Shown here piece after piece: positions 1-9,972 of a stretch of DNA of 64,000 bases. This DNA comes from Sphingomonas sp. QA11 (GTDB lineage Bacteria; Pseudomonadota; Alphaproteobacteria; Sphingomonadales; Sphingomonadaceae). Position 1 is the stretch's first letter, and each line of letters begins with the position of its first letter. A program made the position numbers and the translations under genes. The DNA lies in NCBI RefSeq assembly GCF_028473665.1, contig NZ_CP098774.1, positions 4,893,501 to 4,957,500 of the forward strand, read 5' to 3'. The notes beneath the pieces are model-generated. The model was not told where the DNA came from. It did not search any database and saw nothing but the letters and a program-made list of their open reading frames with translations.

Positions 1-26
1 CGGCCGAGGCCGAACCGGTCTGCTAA
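1..26 (+). CDS. 3' end of an unidentified gene (partial)
   Basis: The first bases read in frame as Ala-Glu-Ala-Glu-Pro-Val-Cys and end in TAA at 24-26, with the G/C-rich third positions typical of coding DNA here. This is probably the last seven codons of a plus-strand gene that begins outside the window. Too little is visible to name a product. Confidence 0.35.
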
Positions 27-92
27 GTGTTAGATTTCAGGAGAGAAAAGTCGAGACCAGTGGTCTTTTGCGGACCGCTGGGAACAGGTCAG

Positions 93-183
93 TGGCGGAG
101 CGGGAGGGATTCGAACCCTCGATACGCTTTTGACGTATACTCACTTTCCAGGCGAGCGCCTTCGACCACTCGGCCACCGCTCC
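93..183 (-). tRNA. tRNA-Ser (anticodon GGA)
   Basis: Read on the minus strand, a 7-bp acceptor stem (GGAGCGG with CCGCTCC) encloses a D-arm, an anticodon stem-loop with CTGGAAA in the loop (anticodon GGA, reading UCC/UCU), a long variable arm and a T-arm with TTCGAAT. The discriminator is G and the 3' CCA is encoded. The length of 91 nt and the long variable arm are those of a class II serine tRNA. No other tRNA was seen in the window. Confidence 0.96.
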
Positions 184-277
184 GCATTCCCCGGACGTTG
201 CCCCCTAGAGGGTGACGCGCGGGCGCGCAAGCCGCGAGCGATTGCGTGGTGACCGGGCTTCATGCCAGGATTGCCGC

Positions 278-1132
278 ATGCTGATCTCCCTCCTCGCGTT
301 GCTTGCCGGCGTCCAGGCCGCGCCCGCGCCGGTGCTGCCATCCGACGCGATCGCGGCCGACTGGCGCCCGATCCCGGATGACGAGGTGATGATCATCACG
401 CTCACCGGCAACCGCAGCGTCGTGATCCGGCTTGCCCCGCGTTTCGCGCCCGAGCATGTCGCGAATGTCCGCACCCTGGCGCTGGCGCATTGGTGGGACG
501 AAACGAGCGTCTACCGCGTGCAGGAAAATTGGGTGACTCAATGGGGCGACGCCACGGAGAAGAAGCCGCTCGCCCCCGGTATCGTGCCCTCACCGGCACC
601 GGAATTCGATATCGCGGCGTTCGATGCAGCGCAGCGGCTCACCCGGAGGGACGCCTATTCAACCGTATCGGGCGTCACCGCAGACGGCTGGCCGATCGTG
701 ACTGACGGCAAGGCGGCCTGGATGCCGCATTGCTACGCCACCGTCGGCGTGGCGCGCGATGCGCTGCCCGACACCGGCAGCGGTGCCGAGTTGTTCACCC
801 CGATCAGCGGGGCGGCGCGCCGGCTCGACCGCAACTATACGATCGTCGGACGAATCATCGAGGGCATGAAATACATGTCGGGGATGCCGCGCAGCGATGC
901 TGCGCTGGGCGTCTATGCGACCGAGGCAGAGCGCACCGGCATCGTGTCGGTGCGGCTGGCCAGCGACATGCCGGCGGCCGAGCGGCCCAGGTTCTATTAT
1001 CGTTCGACCGACAACCCGCGCTTTGCCGCATTGATCAGGCTGCGCGAGAATCCAGCGGCGCCGACCATCGGGCTTGGCGGCGTCGACATCTGCGATCTGC
1101 CGCTCGCCACCCGCCGGGCGGGCGTGAAATAG
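278..1132 (+). CDS. Secreted cyclophilin-type peptidyl-prolyl isomerase
   Basis: 284 aa. The ATG at 278 puts a short signal peptide (LISLLALLAGVQA) at the N-terminus; a longer in-frame reading from 212 would hide it. The body follows the cyclophilin order: a strand ending VVIRLAPRFAPEHVANV near residues 45-60, RVQENWVTQWGD in place of the usual RVIPxFMxQGGD, a GSGAELF segment in the position of NSGGSQFFI, and LDRNYTIVGRIIEGM near the end of the domain. It probably assists folding of envelope proteins in the periplasm. The catalytic-site residues differ from textbook cyclophilins, so isomerase activity is likely but not certain. It converges with the lipid transport operon 6 bases downstream. 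Confidence 0.85.
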   Translation: MLISLLALLAGVQAAPAPVLPSDAIAADWRPIPDDEVMIITLTGNRSVVIRLAPRFAPEHVANVRTLALAHWWDETSVYRVQENWVTQWGDATEKKPLAPGIVPSPAPEFDIAAFDAAQRLTRRDAYSTVSGVTADGWPIVTDGKAAWMPHCYATVGVARDALPDTGSGAELFTPISGAARRLDRNYTIVGRIIEGMKYMSGMPRSDAALGVYATEAERTGIVSVRLASDMPAAERPRFYYRSTDNPRFAALIRLRENPAAPTIGLGGVDICDLPLATRRAGVK

Positions 1133-1138
1133 CCTCGC

Positions 1139-1744
1139 TCAGCGACCGACCCAGTCGGCAACCTCAGCCGCGACCTGATTGGCGGCCTGGTTGATCGCGA
1201 TGCCGGCCGGGCCCGGCTCGATCGCTGAAACCGGGACTCGTGCCTCGAAGCGCCGCTTCTCAATGACATTGCCGTCCTTGCGTGTCAGCGCCGCGTCATA
1301 GCTTACCACTGCCTGGAGCGAGCCGGCATCGACCCCGAAGGCGCGGAGTTCGCCGGAGAGGCGCGCCGCCGGATCGACCGACGACTGGAGGCCGATCACG
1401 ACCCGGCCCGTCTTCGCGCTGATCGTATCCGACAGCAGACGCGCGAACAGGCGGGCAGGGGGTTCGACCCATTGCGCATTGGCGATATAGGCAAGGTCGG
1501 TGGCACTGGTCTGCACCGGCACGCGGGGCGTGGCGAGTGCCTGCGAGACCGCCGGGACCAGGATGACGATGGTCGGCGCCGTCGCCGAGGACTGGGTCTG
1601 GCCGGCCGGGATCGATGCGGCCGACGTGATGGTCAGCAGTGAGGGCGGCGGCTTCGCGCCGAAGCTGATGCAGCCGGCAAGCGGTGCCATCGCCAGCAGC
1701 GCCAGCGCGGGCCTGAGGGTACGGATGCGCATCATCGAGCTCAT
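1139..1744 (-). CDS. ABC-type transport auxiliary lipoprotein
   Basis: 201 aa outer-membrane-type lipoprotein with signal peptide and lipobox LAGC at about residues 21-24. The fold resembles the PqiC/DUF330 family: an early LLTITSA strand, VxVPAVSQALATPRVPVQ, then a domain ending VSAIEPGPAGIAINQAANQVAAEVADWVG. In MCE transport systems such lipoproteins sit at the outer membrane end of the lipid path. It is the last gene of the minus-strand operon. A GTG at 1762 overlaps the stop of the MCE gene, but the ATG at 1744 has an AGAGGG ribosome site about 10 bases upstream and a cleaner signal peptide, so I chose it. Confidence 0.85.
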   Translation of the reverse strand: MSSMMRIRTLRPALALLAMAPLAGCISFGAKPPPSLLTITSAASIPAGQTQSSATAPTIVILVPAVSQALATPRVPVQTSATDLAYIANAQWVEPPARLFARLLSDTISAKTGRVVIGLQSSVDPAARLSGELRAFGVDAGSLQAVVSYDAALTRKDGNVIEKRRFEARVPVSAIEPGPAGIAINQAANQVAAEVADWVGR

Positions 1745-1758
1745 TGCGTCTTGCCCTC

Positions 1759-2730
1759 TCACTTCTTCTTGCCCTTGTAATCCGGAAGTTTCGGCGCGCC
1801 GACGAGCGAACCGGCCCCACCCTGGTCGATCTTCTCCGCCACCGAGGTGAGCGCGGCCGACATCACGCGCAGATCCCGGACGAGCTGCCCGATCTCCGGC
1901 ATCGTCTGTTTCGAGAAGGACTGGATACCGGGCCGAGCGTCGCCGATCGCCGAATCGAGCGTTTCCATGCTGTGCTGCGCTGAAGCGACCGCCTTGTTGA
2001 GGTTCTGCATCGCCGGGCGGACATCGTTCGCCATCACGCCATTGGTCGTGTCGGCAAGCTGGCCGATCTGCTGCGCTGCGTCGCCGGCCTTCTGGATCGC
2101 GACGCGCGTCTCGGCGATGGTCGCCGCGATTTCCGGCCCGCGATCGGCGAGCGCGCCGGTCAGCCTATTGGTGTTGGCCAGGATGCCGCTGATCGATGCC
2201 TGGTTCTTGTCAGACAGCATTTCGGTCAGCCGCTCCGTCAGGGTCGACAGCCGCTCGAGCAGTTTCGGCGCCGAATTGAGCAGCGCGCCCAGCCCGCCCT
2301 GCTTGGGCGGGATGACCGGGACGCCGAACGGGCAATCGGCCTCTGGGTGAACCTCGGGGCAGCGAATCGGCGGCGCGCCCTTGACCGCGCCATCAAGCTG
2401 GATCTGGCTCACGCCGGTAAACCCGACGCCCTGGATCGTCGCTGTCGTGCCCTGCAGCACGGGCGTCTCGTCGTTCACGCTGATCCGGACCCGGACGAAC
2501 TGGGGGTCGGGCTTCCACAGCGCGATCTCCTTCACCTGGCCGGACGGCACGCCCGAAAAGGCGACGGCGGAGCCCTTGTTCAGGCCGTCGACCGACTGCT
2601 TGAAGAAGATGTCATATTCCTTCTCGGAGCTGCCGCTGAGCCGGGCGATCCACACCGTGAAGATCGCGAGCACGGCAAGCAGGATCAGCACGACGGCGCC
2701 CACCAGGACATGGTTCGATCGGGTTTCCAT
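1759..2730 (-). CDS. MCE (MlaD-type) substrate-binding protein of a lipid ABC transporter
   Basis: 323 aa with one N-terminal membrane anchor (residues about 8-30, HVLVGAVVLILLAVLAIFTVWIA) and a single MCE domain (about 38-115, with YDIFFKQSVDGLNKGSAVAFSGVPSGQVKEI). The C-terminal half is rich in heptads around LTERLTEMLSDKNQAS and VASAQHSMETLDSAI and probably forms a coiled coil or channel. It belongs to the hexameric MCE proteins that carry phospholipid across the periplasm. The ATPase stop overlaps its start region and the lipoprotein follows directly, so translation is probably coupled. Confidence 0.93.
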   Translation of the reverse strand: METRSNHVLVGAVVLILLAVLAIFTVWIARLSGSSEKEYDIFFKQSVDGLNKGSAVAFSGVPSGQVKEIALWKPDPQFVRVRISVNDETPVLQGTTATIQGVGFTGVSQIQLDGAVKGAPPIRCPEVHPEADCPFGVPVIPPKQGGLGALLNSAPKLLERLSTLTERLTEMLSDKNQASISGILANTNRLTGALADRGPEIAATIAETRVAIQKAGDAAQQIGQLADTTNGVMANDVRPAMQNLNKAVASAQHSMETLDSAIGDARPGIQSFSKQTMPEIGQLVRDLRVMSAALTSVAEKIDQGGAGSLVGAPKLPDYKGKKK

Positions 2731-3587
2731 CAGTCGTCAGCCCCTGCTTCTTCGGTCGCCTTTTCGGCCGCCTGTCGGGCGACCTGTTCCGTGCGCTGCT
2801 TGTGTTCGAGCGTCGCCGTGGCCGCCCGGCCGCGCGGCCCCCTGAAATATTCCTGGATCCACGGGTGATCCAACGCGAGAAGCTCGTCGATGGTACCGAC
2901 CGCGATCACCTTCTGGTCGGCGAGGACCGCGACACGGTCGCAGATTGCGTAGAGCGTATCCAGATCGTGCGTGATCAGGAAGACCGTCAGCCCCATCGTT
3001 TTCTGGAGCGACGCGATCAGTTCGTCGAATGCGGCGGCACCGATCGGATCGAGCCCGGCGGTCGGTTCGTCGAGGAACAGCAATTCGGGGTCGAGCGCCA
3101 GCGCGCGGGCGAGGCCGGCGCGCTTGCGCATGCCGCCCGAGAGCTCGGCAGGATATTTCGGGCCGGCATCGGCGGGCAGGCCGGTCATCACCACCTTGTA
3201 GGCGGCAATTTCGTCGAGCAGCGCCTGGTCGAGATCGGCATAGAATTCGCGCAAGGGGACCTGGGTGTTCTCGGCGACGGTCAACGTGGAGAACAGGGCG
3301 CCGCCCTGGAACAGCACGCCCCAGCGCTTGCGGATATTGACCGCCTCATTCTCGTCGAGGTTGACCGTGTTCTCGTCGAACACCGTGATCTCGCCCTCGT
3401 CAGGGACCTGGAGCCCAATGATCGATCGCATCAGCACCGACTTGCCGGTGCCCGATCCGCCGACAACGCCGAAGATCTCGCCGCGCTTCACCTCCAGGTC
3501 GAGGCCGTCATGCACGACCTGCTCGCCGAAGCTGTTCTTCAGCCCGCGAACGGAGATGACTGTCTCGCTGCTCTTGCCCGGGCTCAT
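2730..3587 (-). CDS. ABC transporter ATP-binding protein, MlaF-type
   Basis: 285 aa. Walker A is GGSGTGKS at 43-50, the ABC signature LSGGMRKRAG at about 149-158, and Walker B LLFLDEPTAGLD at about 169-180; the H-loop histidine is in LITHDLDT. MRKRAG after the signature is typical of the MCE-associated ATPases (MlaF, Mkl). It drives lipid movement together with the permease encoded just upstream. Its ATG overlaps the permease stop (3584-3587), and its own stop meets the start of the MCE gene. Confidence 0.94.
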   Translation of the reverse strand: MSPGKSSETVISVRGLKNSFGEQVVHDGLDLEVKRGEIFGVVGGSGTGKSVLMRSIIGLQVPDEGEITVFDENTVNLDENEAVNIRKRWGVLFQGGALFSTLTVAENTQVPLREFYADLDQALLDEIAAYKVVMTGLPADAGPKYPAELSGGMRKRAGLARALALDPELLFLDEPTAGLDPIGAAAFDELIASLQKTMGLTVFLITHDLDTLYAICDRVAVLADQKVIAVGTIDELLALDHPWIQEYFRGPRGRAATATLEHKQRTEQVARQAAEKATEEAGADD

Positions 3588-4702
3588 GTCCAGCCGATCC
3601 AGGTGAAGAACACAGCAAAGAAGGCGTCGAGCACGATCACGAGGAAAATCGCCTGGACCACCGCGGCGGTGGTGCGCATGCCGACCTGCTCCGCATCGGC
3701 CTCGACCTGCATGCCCTGGAAGCAGCCGGCGATGGCGATGATCGCGCCGAACACCGGCGCCTTGACGAGGCCGACCCAGAGATCGGTGATCGGCACGACC
3801 TCGCGGATTCGCTGAACGAAGGTGATGGGCGGAATGCCGAGCGATATCCAGCAGAACAGCCCGCCGCCGATGATCGAGATCAGCGAGGCATAGAAGCCGA
3901 GCAGCGGCATCATCACCACCGCCGCGATGACGCGAGGCAGCACCAGCGCTTCCATCGGCGACACGCCGATCGTGCGCATCGCGTCGATTTCCTCAGTCAG
4001 CTTCATCGTGCCGAGCTGCGCGGCGAAGGCAGAGCCTGACCTGCCGGCGACCATGATCGCGGTCATCAGCACGCCCAGCTCGCGCAGCGTGATTCGGCCG
4101 ATCAAGTTGATCGTGAACACCTCGGCGCCGAACTGGCGAAGCTGGACCGCGCCCTGCTGGCCGATGACGATGCCGATCAGGAAGCTCATCAGCCCGATGA
4201 TGCCGAGCGCCGTCACGCCGACGACCTCGAAGCGCTGGACCGTCGCGTTGAAGCGGAAGCGGCGATAGCGAATCACATTGCCGAACGCGATCACCGTCGC
4301 GCCGAAGAAACCAAGCAGGCCGTACAACGTCTTCAGAACTATGACGATGGCGTCGCCGACCTCGCCGACCACGCGGACCAGGCCTGAACTGACGGCGGGT
4401 CGCATCGCGACCGGCTGATCCGCCGCCTCGACCTGCTGGAGCAGGTGTTTGCTGTCGGGGTTAAGTCCTTCGATCCGGGCGCTGTGCCGGGCGGCGAAGC
4501 GATGGACCAGCCAGGCGCCGATCGTGTCGATTCGGTCGATCCCGCTCAGGTCGATCACGTCGACCGATCCGTCATATCCGCGCAACCGCTCGGGCAGATC
4601 GCCGATCCGCGCGAGCGAGAGGTTGCCGGTGAAACGCAGGACGTCGCCGTCATCGGCGCGTTCGTGCGAGAAGGCGGCCATCTCGTTCATATCCGGCACC
4701 AT
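3584..4702 (-). CDS. MlaE-type lipid ABC permease with N-terminal STAS domain
   Basis: 372 aa. The first 100 or so residues form a STAS domain (FTGNLSLARIGDLPERLRGYDGSVDVIDLSGIDRIDTIGAWLV) like MlaB; the rest is the MlaE/DUF140 permease with several hydrophobic segments and the family sequence ELGVLMTAIMVAGRSGSAFAAQLGTMKLTEEIDAM. Here MlaB and MlaE functions are fused in one chain, which is common in alphaproteobacteria. First gene of the four-gene operon. ATGs also occur at 4690 and 4681; none has a strong ribosome site, so the exact start is uncertain. It is divergent from the HAD gene. Confidence 0.92.
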   Translation of the reverse strand: MVPDMNEMAAFSHERADDGDVLRFTGNLSLARIGDLPERLRGYDGSVDVIDLSGIDRIDTIGAWLVHRFAARHSARIEGLNPDSKHLLQQVEAADQPVAMRPAVSSGLVRVVGEVGDAIVIVLKTLYGLLGFFGATVIAFGNVIRYRRFRFNATVQRFEVVGVTALGIIGLMSFLIGIVIGQQGAVQLRQFGAEVFTINLIGRITLRELGVLMTAIMVAGRSGSAFAAQLGTMKLTEEIDAMRTIGVSPMEALVLPRVIAAVVMMPLLGFYASLISIIGGGLFCWISLGIPPITFVQRIREVVPITDLWVGLVKAPVFGAIIAIAGCFQGMQVEADAEQVGMRTTAAVVQAIFLVIVLDAFFAVFFTWIGWT

Positions 4703-4752
4703 TGCTGCAATCGCACTGGATCGGCAAGCCGCACCGTGACTAGGGTGAGATG

Positions 4753-5439
4753 ATGCAGAAGCCCGCCCCGCACAAGCTCGCCATCTACGACATGGACAAG
4801 ACGATCACGCACGCGCCGACCTGGACGTCGTTCCTGATCAGCACCGCGCGGCGCCAGGCGCCGTGGCGGCTCGCCCTGCTGCCGCTCGCCGGGGTCGCGA
4901 CCGGCGCCTATGCGATCAAGGCGATCGATCGGGCACGGCTGAAACAGGTCACGCAGCGCCTGCTGCTGGGCGGCGCGATGCGCGATGCGCAGGCGAAGCG
5001 GGCCGCCGCGCGTTTCGCCGAATCGGTCGTCGCCTCCGGCGTCTTTGCCGGCGCGCGCGCGCAGATCGCGGCCGACAAGGCGGCGGGATACCGGCTGGTG
5101 ATGGCAACCGCCTCCTATCGCTTCTACGCCAGCGCGATCGCCGACCGGCTTGGCTTCGACGACGTGATCGGCACCGAAGTGGAGCGTGCCGGCGACCGGT
5201 TGCGCGCGCGAATCGCCGGGGAGAATTGCTACGGTCCCGCCAAGCTCCGCATGATCCAGGCCTGGATGGCGGCGAACGGCATCGATCGGGCGGACACGGC
5301 GATCCGTTTCTATTCCGATCACGTTTCGGATTCGCCCGTGCTCGACTGGGCTGACGAGGCATTCGCCGTCAATGCGCATGGCCCGCTCCGCGTGCTCGCC
5401 CGGGAAAAAGGCTGGCCGATCGTCGACTGGGAGCGATAG
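4753..5439 (+). CDS. HAD-IB family phosphatase
   Basis: 228 aa. Motif I DMDKT (nucleophile Asp13) lies at 13-17, motif II is in MATASYRF (about 119), and motif IV is YSDHVSDSP (about 194). It is a cytoplasmic or membrane-associated hydrolase related to the SerB/phosphoglycolipid phosphatase group (HAD subfamily IB); the natural substrate cannot be read from sequence. ATG codons stand at 4750 and 4753; AGGGTGAG spans both, and I prefer the second for its spacing. It is divergent from the lipid transport operon, with 47 to 50 bases between starts, so the promoters share that space. Confidence 0.85.
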   Translation: MQKPAPHKLAIYDMDKTITHAPTWTSFLISTARRQAPWRLALLPLAGVATGAYAIKAIDRARLKQVTQRLLLGGAMRDAQAKRAAARFAESVVASGVFAGARAQIAADKAAGYRLVMATASYRFYASAIADRLGFDDVIGTEVERAGDRLRARIAGENCYGPAKLRMIQAWMAANGIDRADTAIRFYSDHVSDSPVLDWADEAFAVNAHGPLRVLAREKGWPIVDWER

Positions 5440-5443
5440 CGGC

Positions 5444-6709
5444 TCATAGCGACACGTCCACGGCGTGGATGACCAGCCCGACCAGGCCGCCGACCAGCGT
5501 GCCGTTCACCCGAATATATTGGAGATCCTTTCCGACCGCATTCTCCAGCCGGCGGGTGATCGTGCGGGCATCCCAGCCGCGCACGGTTTCCGAGACAAGG
5601 CGGACGATGCCATCGCCATAGTCGGCCGCCATGCCCACGGCGGTGCGGCGCACGAAGCGGTTGATCGTCGCGCGCAGCATCTCGTCATGTTGCAGCGTGT
5701 CGCCGAGCTGGCGCAACGCCTCGCCAAGCTGACCGGTCAGCGCCGCGTCCGGATCGCGGGCGATCCGCAGCATGCCGGCGCGCGCGCTTTCCCACAATCC
5801 GTCGAGCCAGCGCTGCATCGCCGGGTTCTCGATGATCTCGGCTTTCAGCGCCTCGACCCGAAGGCGCATCTTCTCGTCATGCTGCAGATCATAAGCGAGC
5901 GCCGTGAGACCCTCCTCGGCCTTTGCCCGAAGCGGATGGTCCGAATCCTCGGCCATGTCGTGGAGGAGGTTGTCGAGGCCGTCGATGATCTTGTTGGCAA
6001 GCGTCTCGTCGAGCCCGGTCCAGCGCATCACTGATCCGGCGCGTTCATGCACCATCGCGCGAATCATATGCTCGTTCGCTGACAGCACCTTGGCGGCCCA
6101 GCGGATGATGCCGTCGAGCAGCGGGGCGTGCCGCCTTTCAGCAATGGCGGCGGTCAGGGCTTGGCCGAGCAACGGCGATATATCGAGGGCGCGAAGACGC
6201 TGGCCGATCGTCGTCTTGACCATGCCGCCGAGCCGCTGCGGGTCGAACGCCTCGAGCATGTTGGCGGCAAGACGCGAGGCGCCTTTGCGCAAGCGGCCCT
6301 GGGTTCCCGCCGGGCTTGCGAGCCAGCGCCCGGCGGCACCGGCGACATCGAGCTGGCGCATGCGCCGGGCGACGACGCCGGGCACGAGGAAATTGTCGCG
6401 GAGGAAGGCGGCCAGCGTCTCGCCGATACGATCCTTGTTGCGCGGGATGATGGCGGTGTGCGGGATCGGCAGGCCGAGCGGATGGCGGAACAGCGCGGTG
6501 ACCGCGAACCAGTCGGCCAGGCCGCCGACCATCGCCGCCTCGGCGAAGGCACGGACGAAGCCGATGGCAGGATGGACATGGTCGAACGCCCGGGCGGCGA
6601 GGAACGTCGCCGCCATCAGGACAAGCAACCCCGTCGCGATCCAGCGCATCCGGCGCAGGCCCGTTGGGATGGTTTCCCCGTTGCCGGTTGCGCGGGCGAG
6701 CAGCTTCAT
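5444..6709 (-). CDS. DUF445 family membrane protein
   Basis: 421 aa. Hydrophobic segments at about 24-43 and at the C-terminus (VNGTLVGGLVGLVIHAVDVSL) bracket a long helical middle. The family signature AMVGGLADWFAVTALFRHPLGLPIPHTAIIPRNKDRI occurs at about 60-95. DUF445 proteins (YjiN-like) are inner-membrane anchored with unknown function. The stop lies only a few bases from that of the convergent HAD gene. It follows the RND permease on the same strand, separated by a strong hairpin. Confidence 0.9.
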   Translation of the reverse strand: MKLLARATGNGETIPTGLRRMRWIATGLLVLMAATFLAARAFDHVHPAIGFVRAFAEAAMVGGLADWFAVTALFRHPLGLPIPHTAIIPRNKDRIGETLAAFLRDNFLVPGVVARRMRQLDVAGAAGRWLASPAGTQGRLRKGASRLAANMLEAFDPQRLGGMVKTTIGQRLRALDISPLLGQALTAAIAERRHAPLLDGIIRWAAKVLSANEHMIRAMVHERAGSVMRWTGLDETLANKIIDGLDNLLHDMAEDSDHPLRAKAEEGLTALAYDLQHDEKMRLRVEALKAEIIENPAMQRWLDGLWESARAGMLRIARDPDAALTGQLGEALRQLGDTLQHDEMLRATINRFVRRTAVGMAADYGDGIVRLVSETVRGWDARTITRRLENAVGKDLQYIRVNGTLVGGLVGLVIHAVDVSL

Positions 6710-6762
6710 AGGCGAAACAATCCCCGAAACCCGGGATTGTTCAAGTGCTGAGTCGATTTGAT

Positions 6763-6792
6763 GTCCGGCCCCGCTATCGCACGGGGCCGGAC
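6763..6792 (-). terminator. Hairpin behind the RND efflux operon
   Basis: Perfect 10-bp inverted repeat GTCCGGCCCC / GGGGCCGGAC with a 10-base loop, starting 8 bases after the efflux permease stop on the minus strand. No U-tract follows, so it may be a weak or Rho-assisted terminator, or a 3'-end protecting structure. Confidence 0.55.
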
Positions 6793-6799
6793 AAGGACT

Positions 6800-9700
6800 T
6801 TATTCAGCAGGCTGGGGCTCATCGTCACCCGACCGCTGGGTGATCGTCACCGGCTTCCGCCCGATCTGCGGGGTGGGGTCATGGTCGATCACCGGCCGGC
6901 CATCGTCGCCCGGACGATAGGTCAGGAGGCGACGGCCGAGCTTCGGTCCGATCCACTTCTCGATGCCGACGGCAAGGCTGAAGCTGGCCGGAACGATCAG
7001 CAGCGTCAGCACGGTCGACAGGGTCAGGCCGCCGATCACGACGATGCCCATCGGCGCGCGCCACGATCCGTCACCGCTCAGCGACAGGGCGGTCGGCACC
7101 ATGCCGGCGACCATGGCAACCGTCGTCATGACGATCGGCTGGGCGCGCTTGTGCCCGGCATCGATGATGGCGACCGCCGTATCGACGCCTTTCTGCATCT
7201 CCTCCAGCGCGAAATCGATCAGCAGGATCGAGTTCTTGGCGACGATGCCGAGCAGCATCAGGATGCCGATATAGACCGGCATCGACACCGGATTGCCGGT
7301 CACCAGCAGGCCGAGCAGCCCGCCGAGGGGCGCGACCAGCAGCGACAGCATGTTGACGAAGGGCGGCAGCAGGCGGCGGTAGAGCAGCACCAGCACGGCG
7401 AAGACGAGGAAGATGCCCGCCACCACCGCGACGATGAAGTTGTTGATCATCTCCCCCTGCCATTTGGCCTGGCCGAGCGTCAGCTCGCTGATGCCGACCG
7501 GCAGGTTCTTCATCGCGGGCAGGGCGTGAATCTGCTTCATCGCTTCGCTTGAGACGATCTGCTTGCCGTTCTTGTCGTTGCCGCGGTCCGCGCCGATCGT
7601 GATCTGGCGCTGCTGCGCGACCCGGTCGATCTTGGTCGGGCCGGCGCCGAAGCCGATCTCGGCGACGAGGCTGAGCGGGACCGAGCCGCCGGACGCGGTC
7701 TGCACCGGCAGGTTCTGGATCGTCGACAGCCGCTGGCGCGCATTCTGGTCGAGCGCGACACGGATCGGGATCTGGCGATCGGACAGCGAGAATTTCGCGC
7801 TGTTCTGGTCGATGTCGCCAAGCGTCGCGATTCGGATCGCCGAGGACAGGGCCTGGGTCGTCACGCCGAGATTGGCGGCAAGGTCCATCCGCGGCGAGAT
7901 GACGATCTCGGGCCGTTTCAGGTCGCCGGTGATGCGCGGCGCGACGAGCGAGGGCAGCTTGCCCATCTGCTCGACGATCTTGACCGCTGTCGCGGTCAGC
8001 AGCGCCGGATCGTCGCCGCCGAGCGTGACGGTCAGGTCACGGCCGCTGCCGCCCCAGCCATTGTTCGACCGGAACGAGACCCGGGCGTCAGGGATCTTCG
8101 CCAGTTCGGGGGCGAGCGAGCGTTCGAAATCGATGCTCTTCTTCGCCTTCTTCTCCTTGAAGATGGCGGTGACCCGGCCATTGCCGACAAAGGCGCGCGA
8201 ATAGACCGATTCGACATCGGGCTGCTTGCCCAGGAAATCAGCCACGCGGCGGACCACCAGCTTGGTATCGTCGAGCGTGGTGCCGGGCACCATCTCGATC
8301 GTGGCCGTGCTCGAATCCTGATCCTGGTCCGGCTGGAAGGTGGCGGGCAGCGTCGTGAACAGGACGATGGTAAGCGCGAACGAAATGATGCCGCCGACCA
8401 CCGCCGACCAGCGATGGCTCAGGGTCCATTTCAGCGTGGACATGTACATGTCCATCAGGCGTCCCTCGCCATGCTTGGCCTCGCCATGCGCCTTGAGGAA
8501 ATAGGCGGCGATCATCGGCGTCACGAGGCGCGCGACGGCAAGGCTCATCAGCACCGAGACCACGACGGTCAGGCCGAAATTCTTGAAGAACTGGCCCGAA
8601 ACGCCCGGCATCAGGCCGACTGGCAGGAACACCGCGACGATAGACATGGTCGTGGCGAGCACCGCGAGGCCGATCTCGTCGGCTGCGTCGATCGACGCCT
8701 GGTAGGCGGACTTGCCCATCCGCATGTGCCTGACGATATTCTCGATCTCGACGATGGCGTCGTCGACCAGCACGCCGGCCACCAGGCTGAGCGCGAGCAG
8801 CGTCATCTGGTTCAGGTTGAAGCCGAGCAGTTCCATGAACCAGAAGGTCGGGATCGCCGACAGCGGGATGGCGAGGGCCGAGATGATCGTCGAGCGCCAG
8901 TCGCGCAGGAACAGGAAAACGACGAGCACGGCGAGCACCGCGCCTTCCACCATCGCCTCCATCGCCGAGTGATATTGCTGCTCGGCATATTTCACCTGGT
9001 TGAAGATCAGCTGGAAATGGACCTTCGGATTGCGCTTCTCCAGCGCGGCCAGCTTCTCCTTGGCGCCGTGATAGACCGAGACGTCCGACGCGCCCTTGGA
9101 GCGCTGGAAGTCGAAGCTCAGCACCTGGCGGCCGTTCATTTCCGAGGCGGAGCGCTGCTCGGCATAGAGATCGCGGACCTGCGCGATATCCGACAGCTTG
9201 ACCGTGCGGCCGCCGCCGACGGCGATCTGGGTCTGGCCGAGCTCATAGGCGTTCTTGGCGTTGCCGAGCACGCGCACCGATTGTTCGGACCCGGCGATCT
9301 CGGCGCGGCCGCCCGCGGCGTTGAGGTTCACCTGGCGGAGCTGAAGGTTGACCTGGCTCGCGGTCAGGCCCTGCGACTGGAGCTTGGCCGGATCGAGGAT
9401 GATGCGGATCTCGCGGGTGACGCCGCCGTTGCGGCTGACCGTCGCCATGCCGGGAACCGACAGGAGTTCCTTCGACACATTGTTGTCGATGTACCAGCTC
9501 AGCTGCTCGATCGTCATGTCGGTGCTGACGGCGGCATAGCTGGCAAGATCGTTGCCCGACGTGTTGGCGCGGGAGACCTGTGGTTCGAGAATGCCGTCCG
9601 GCAGGTCGGACCTGATCTGCTGCACCGCGCTGCGCACGTCCTCAACCGCGCGGTCGATCGGCGTGCCGATGTTGAGCTGGACCACGGTGACCGAACTGCC

Positions 9701-9967
9701 TTCGGTAACCGTCGAGTTGATCTCGTCGATGCCCTGAAGGCTGCGGACCGCGGCCTCGACCTTCTGGGTGACCTGGTTCTCCAGCTCGGTCGGCGCCGCG
9801 CCGGGCTGGCTGATCTGAACGATCACGACCGGGAAATCGATGTCCGGGTCGTTGTTCACCTCCATCGTCCAGAAGCTGACGATGCCGGCGACCGTCAGCA
9901 TGAAGAACAGCACGATCGACGGAACGGGGTTCCGGATCGACCATGCCGAGATGTTGCGAAAGCTCAT
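6800..9967 (-). CDS. RND efflux transporter permease (AcrB/MdtB-like, HAE-1 type)
   Basis: 1055 aa, normal length for an inner-membrane RND pump. It starts [23 protein letters not shown] with the first membrane helix. The proton-relay acidic pair is in [14 protein letters not shown] near residue 400, and the relay lysine in [17 protein letters not shown] near residue 930. Two large periplasmic loops flank the helix bundles. It exports drugs or other amphipathic compounds with the adaptor encoded just upstream. The two genes are 5 bases apart and must be co-transcribed. No outer-membrane channel gene is present, so it probably shares a TolC encoded elsewhere. Confidence 0.95.
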   Translation of the reverse strand: MSFRNISAWSIRNPVPSIVLFFMLTVAGIVSFWTMEVNNDPDIDFPVVIVQISQPGAAPTELENQVTQKVEAAVRSLQGIDEINSTVTEGSSVTVVQLNIGTPIDRAVEDVRSAVQQIRSDLPDGILEPQVSRANTSGNDLASYAAVSTDMTIEQLSWYIDNNVSKELLSVPGMATVSRNGGVTREIRIILDPAKLQSQGLTASQVNLQLRQVNLNAAGGRAEIAGSEQSVRVLGNAKNAYELGQTQIAVGGGRTVKLSDIAQVRDLYAEQRSASEMNGRQVLSFDFQRSKGASDVSVYHGAKEKLAALEKRNPKVHFQLIFNQVKYAEQQYHSAMEAMVEGAVLAVLVVFLFLRDWRSTIISALAIPLSAIPTFWFMELLGFNLNQMTLLALSLVAGVLVDDAIVEIENIVRHMRMGKSAYQASIDAADEIGLAVLATTMSIVAVFLPVGLMPGVSGQFFKNFGLTVVVSVLMSLAVARLVTPMIAAYFLKAHGEAKHGEGRLMDMYMSTLKWTLSHRWSAVVGGIISFALTIVLFTTLPATFQPDQDQDSSTATIEMVPGTTLDDTKLVVRRVADFLGKQPDVESVYSRAFVGNGRVTAIFKEKKAKKSIDFERSLAPELAKIPDARVSFRSNNGWGGSGRDLTVTLGGDDPALLTATAVKIVEQMGKLPSLVAPRITGDLKRPEIVISPRMDLAANLGVTTQALSSAIRIATLGDIDQNSAKFSLSDRQIPIRVALDQNARQRLSTIQNLPVQTASGGSVPLSLVAEIGFGAGPTKIDRVAQQRQITIGADRGNDKNGKQIVSSEAMKQIHALPAMKNLPVGISELTLGQAKWQGEMINNFIVAVVAGIFLVFAVLVLLYRRLLPPFVNMLSLLVAPLGGLLGLLVTGNPVSMPVYIGILMLLGIVAKNSILLIDFALEEMQKGVDTAVAIIDAGHKRAQPIVMTTVAMVAGMVPTALSLSGDGSWRAPMGIVVIGGLTLSTVLTLLIVPASFSLAVGIEKWIGPKLGRRLLTYRPGDDGRPVIDHDPTPQIGRKPVTITQRSGDDEPQPAE

Positions 9968-9972
9968 GGCGC

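Noticed and set aside
27-215. 62-residue open frame across the tRNA-Ser gene
   Set aside because: Its SGRDSNPRYAFDVYSLSRRAPSTTRP stretch is the well-known spurious translation of a serine tRNA; the tRNA explains the DNA fully.
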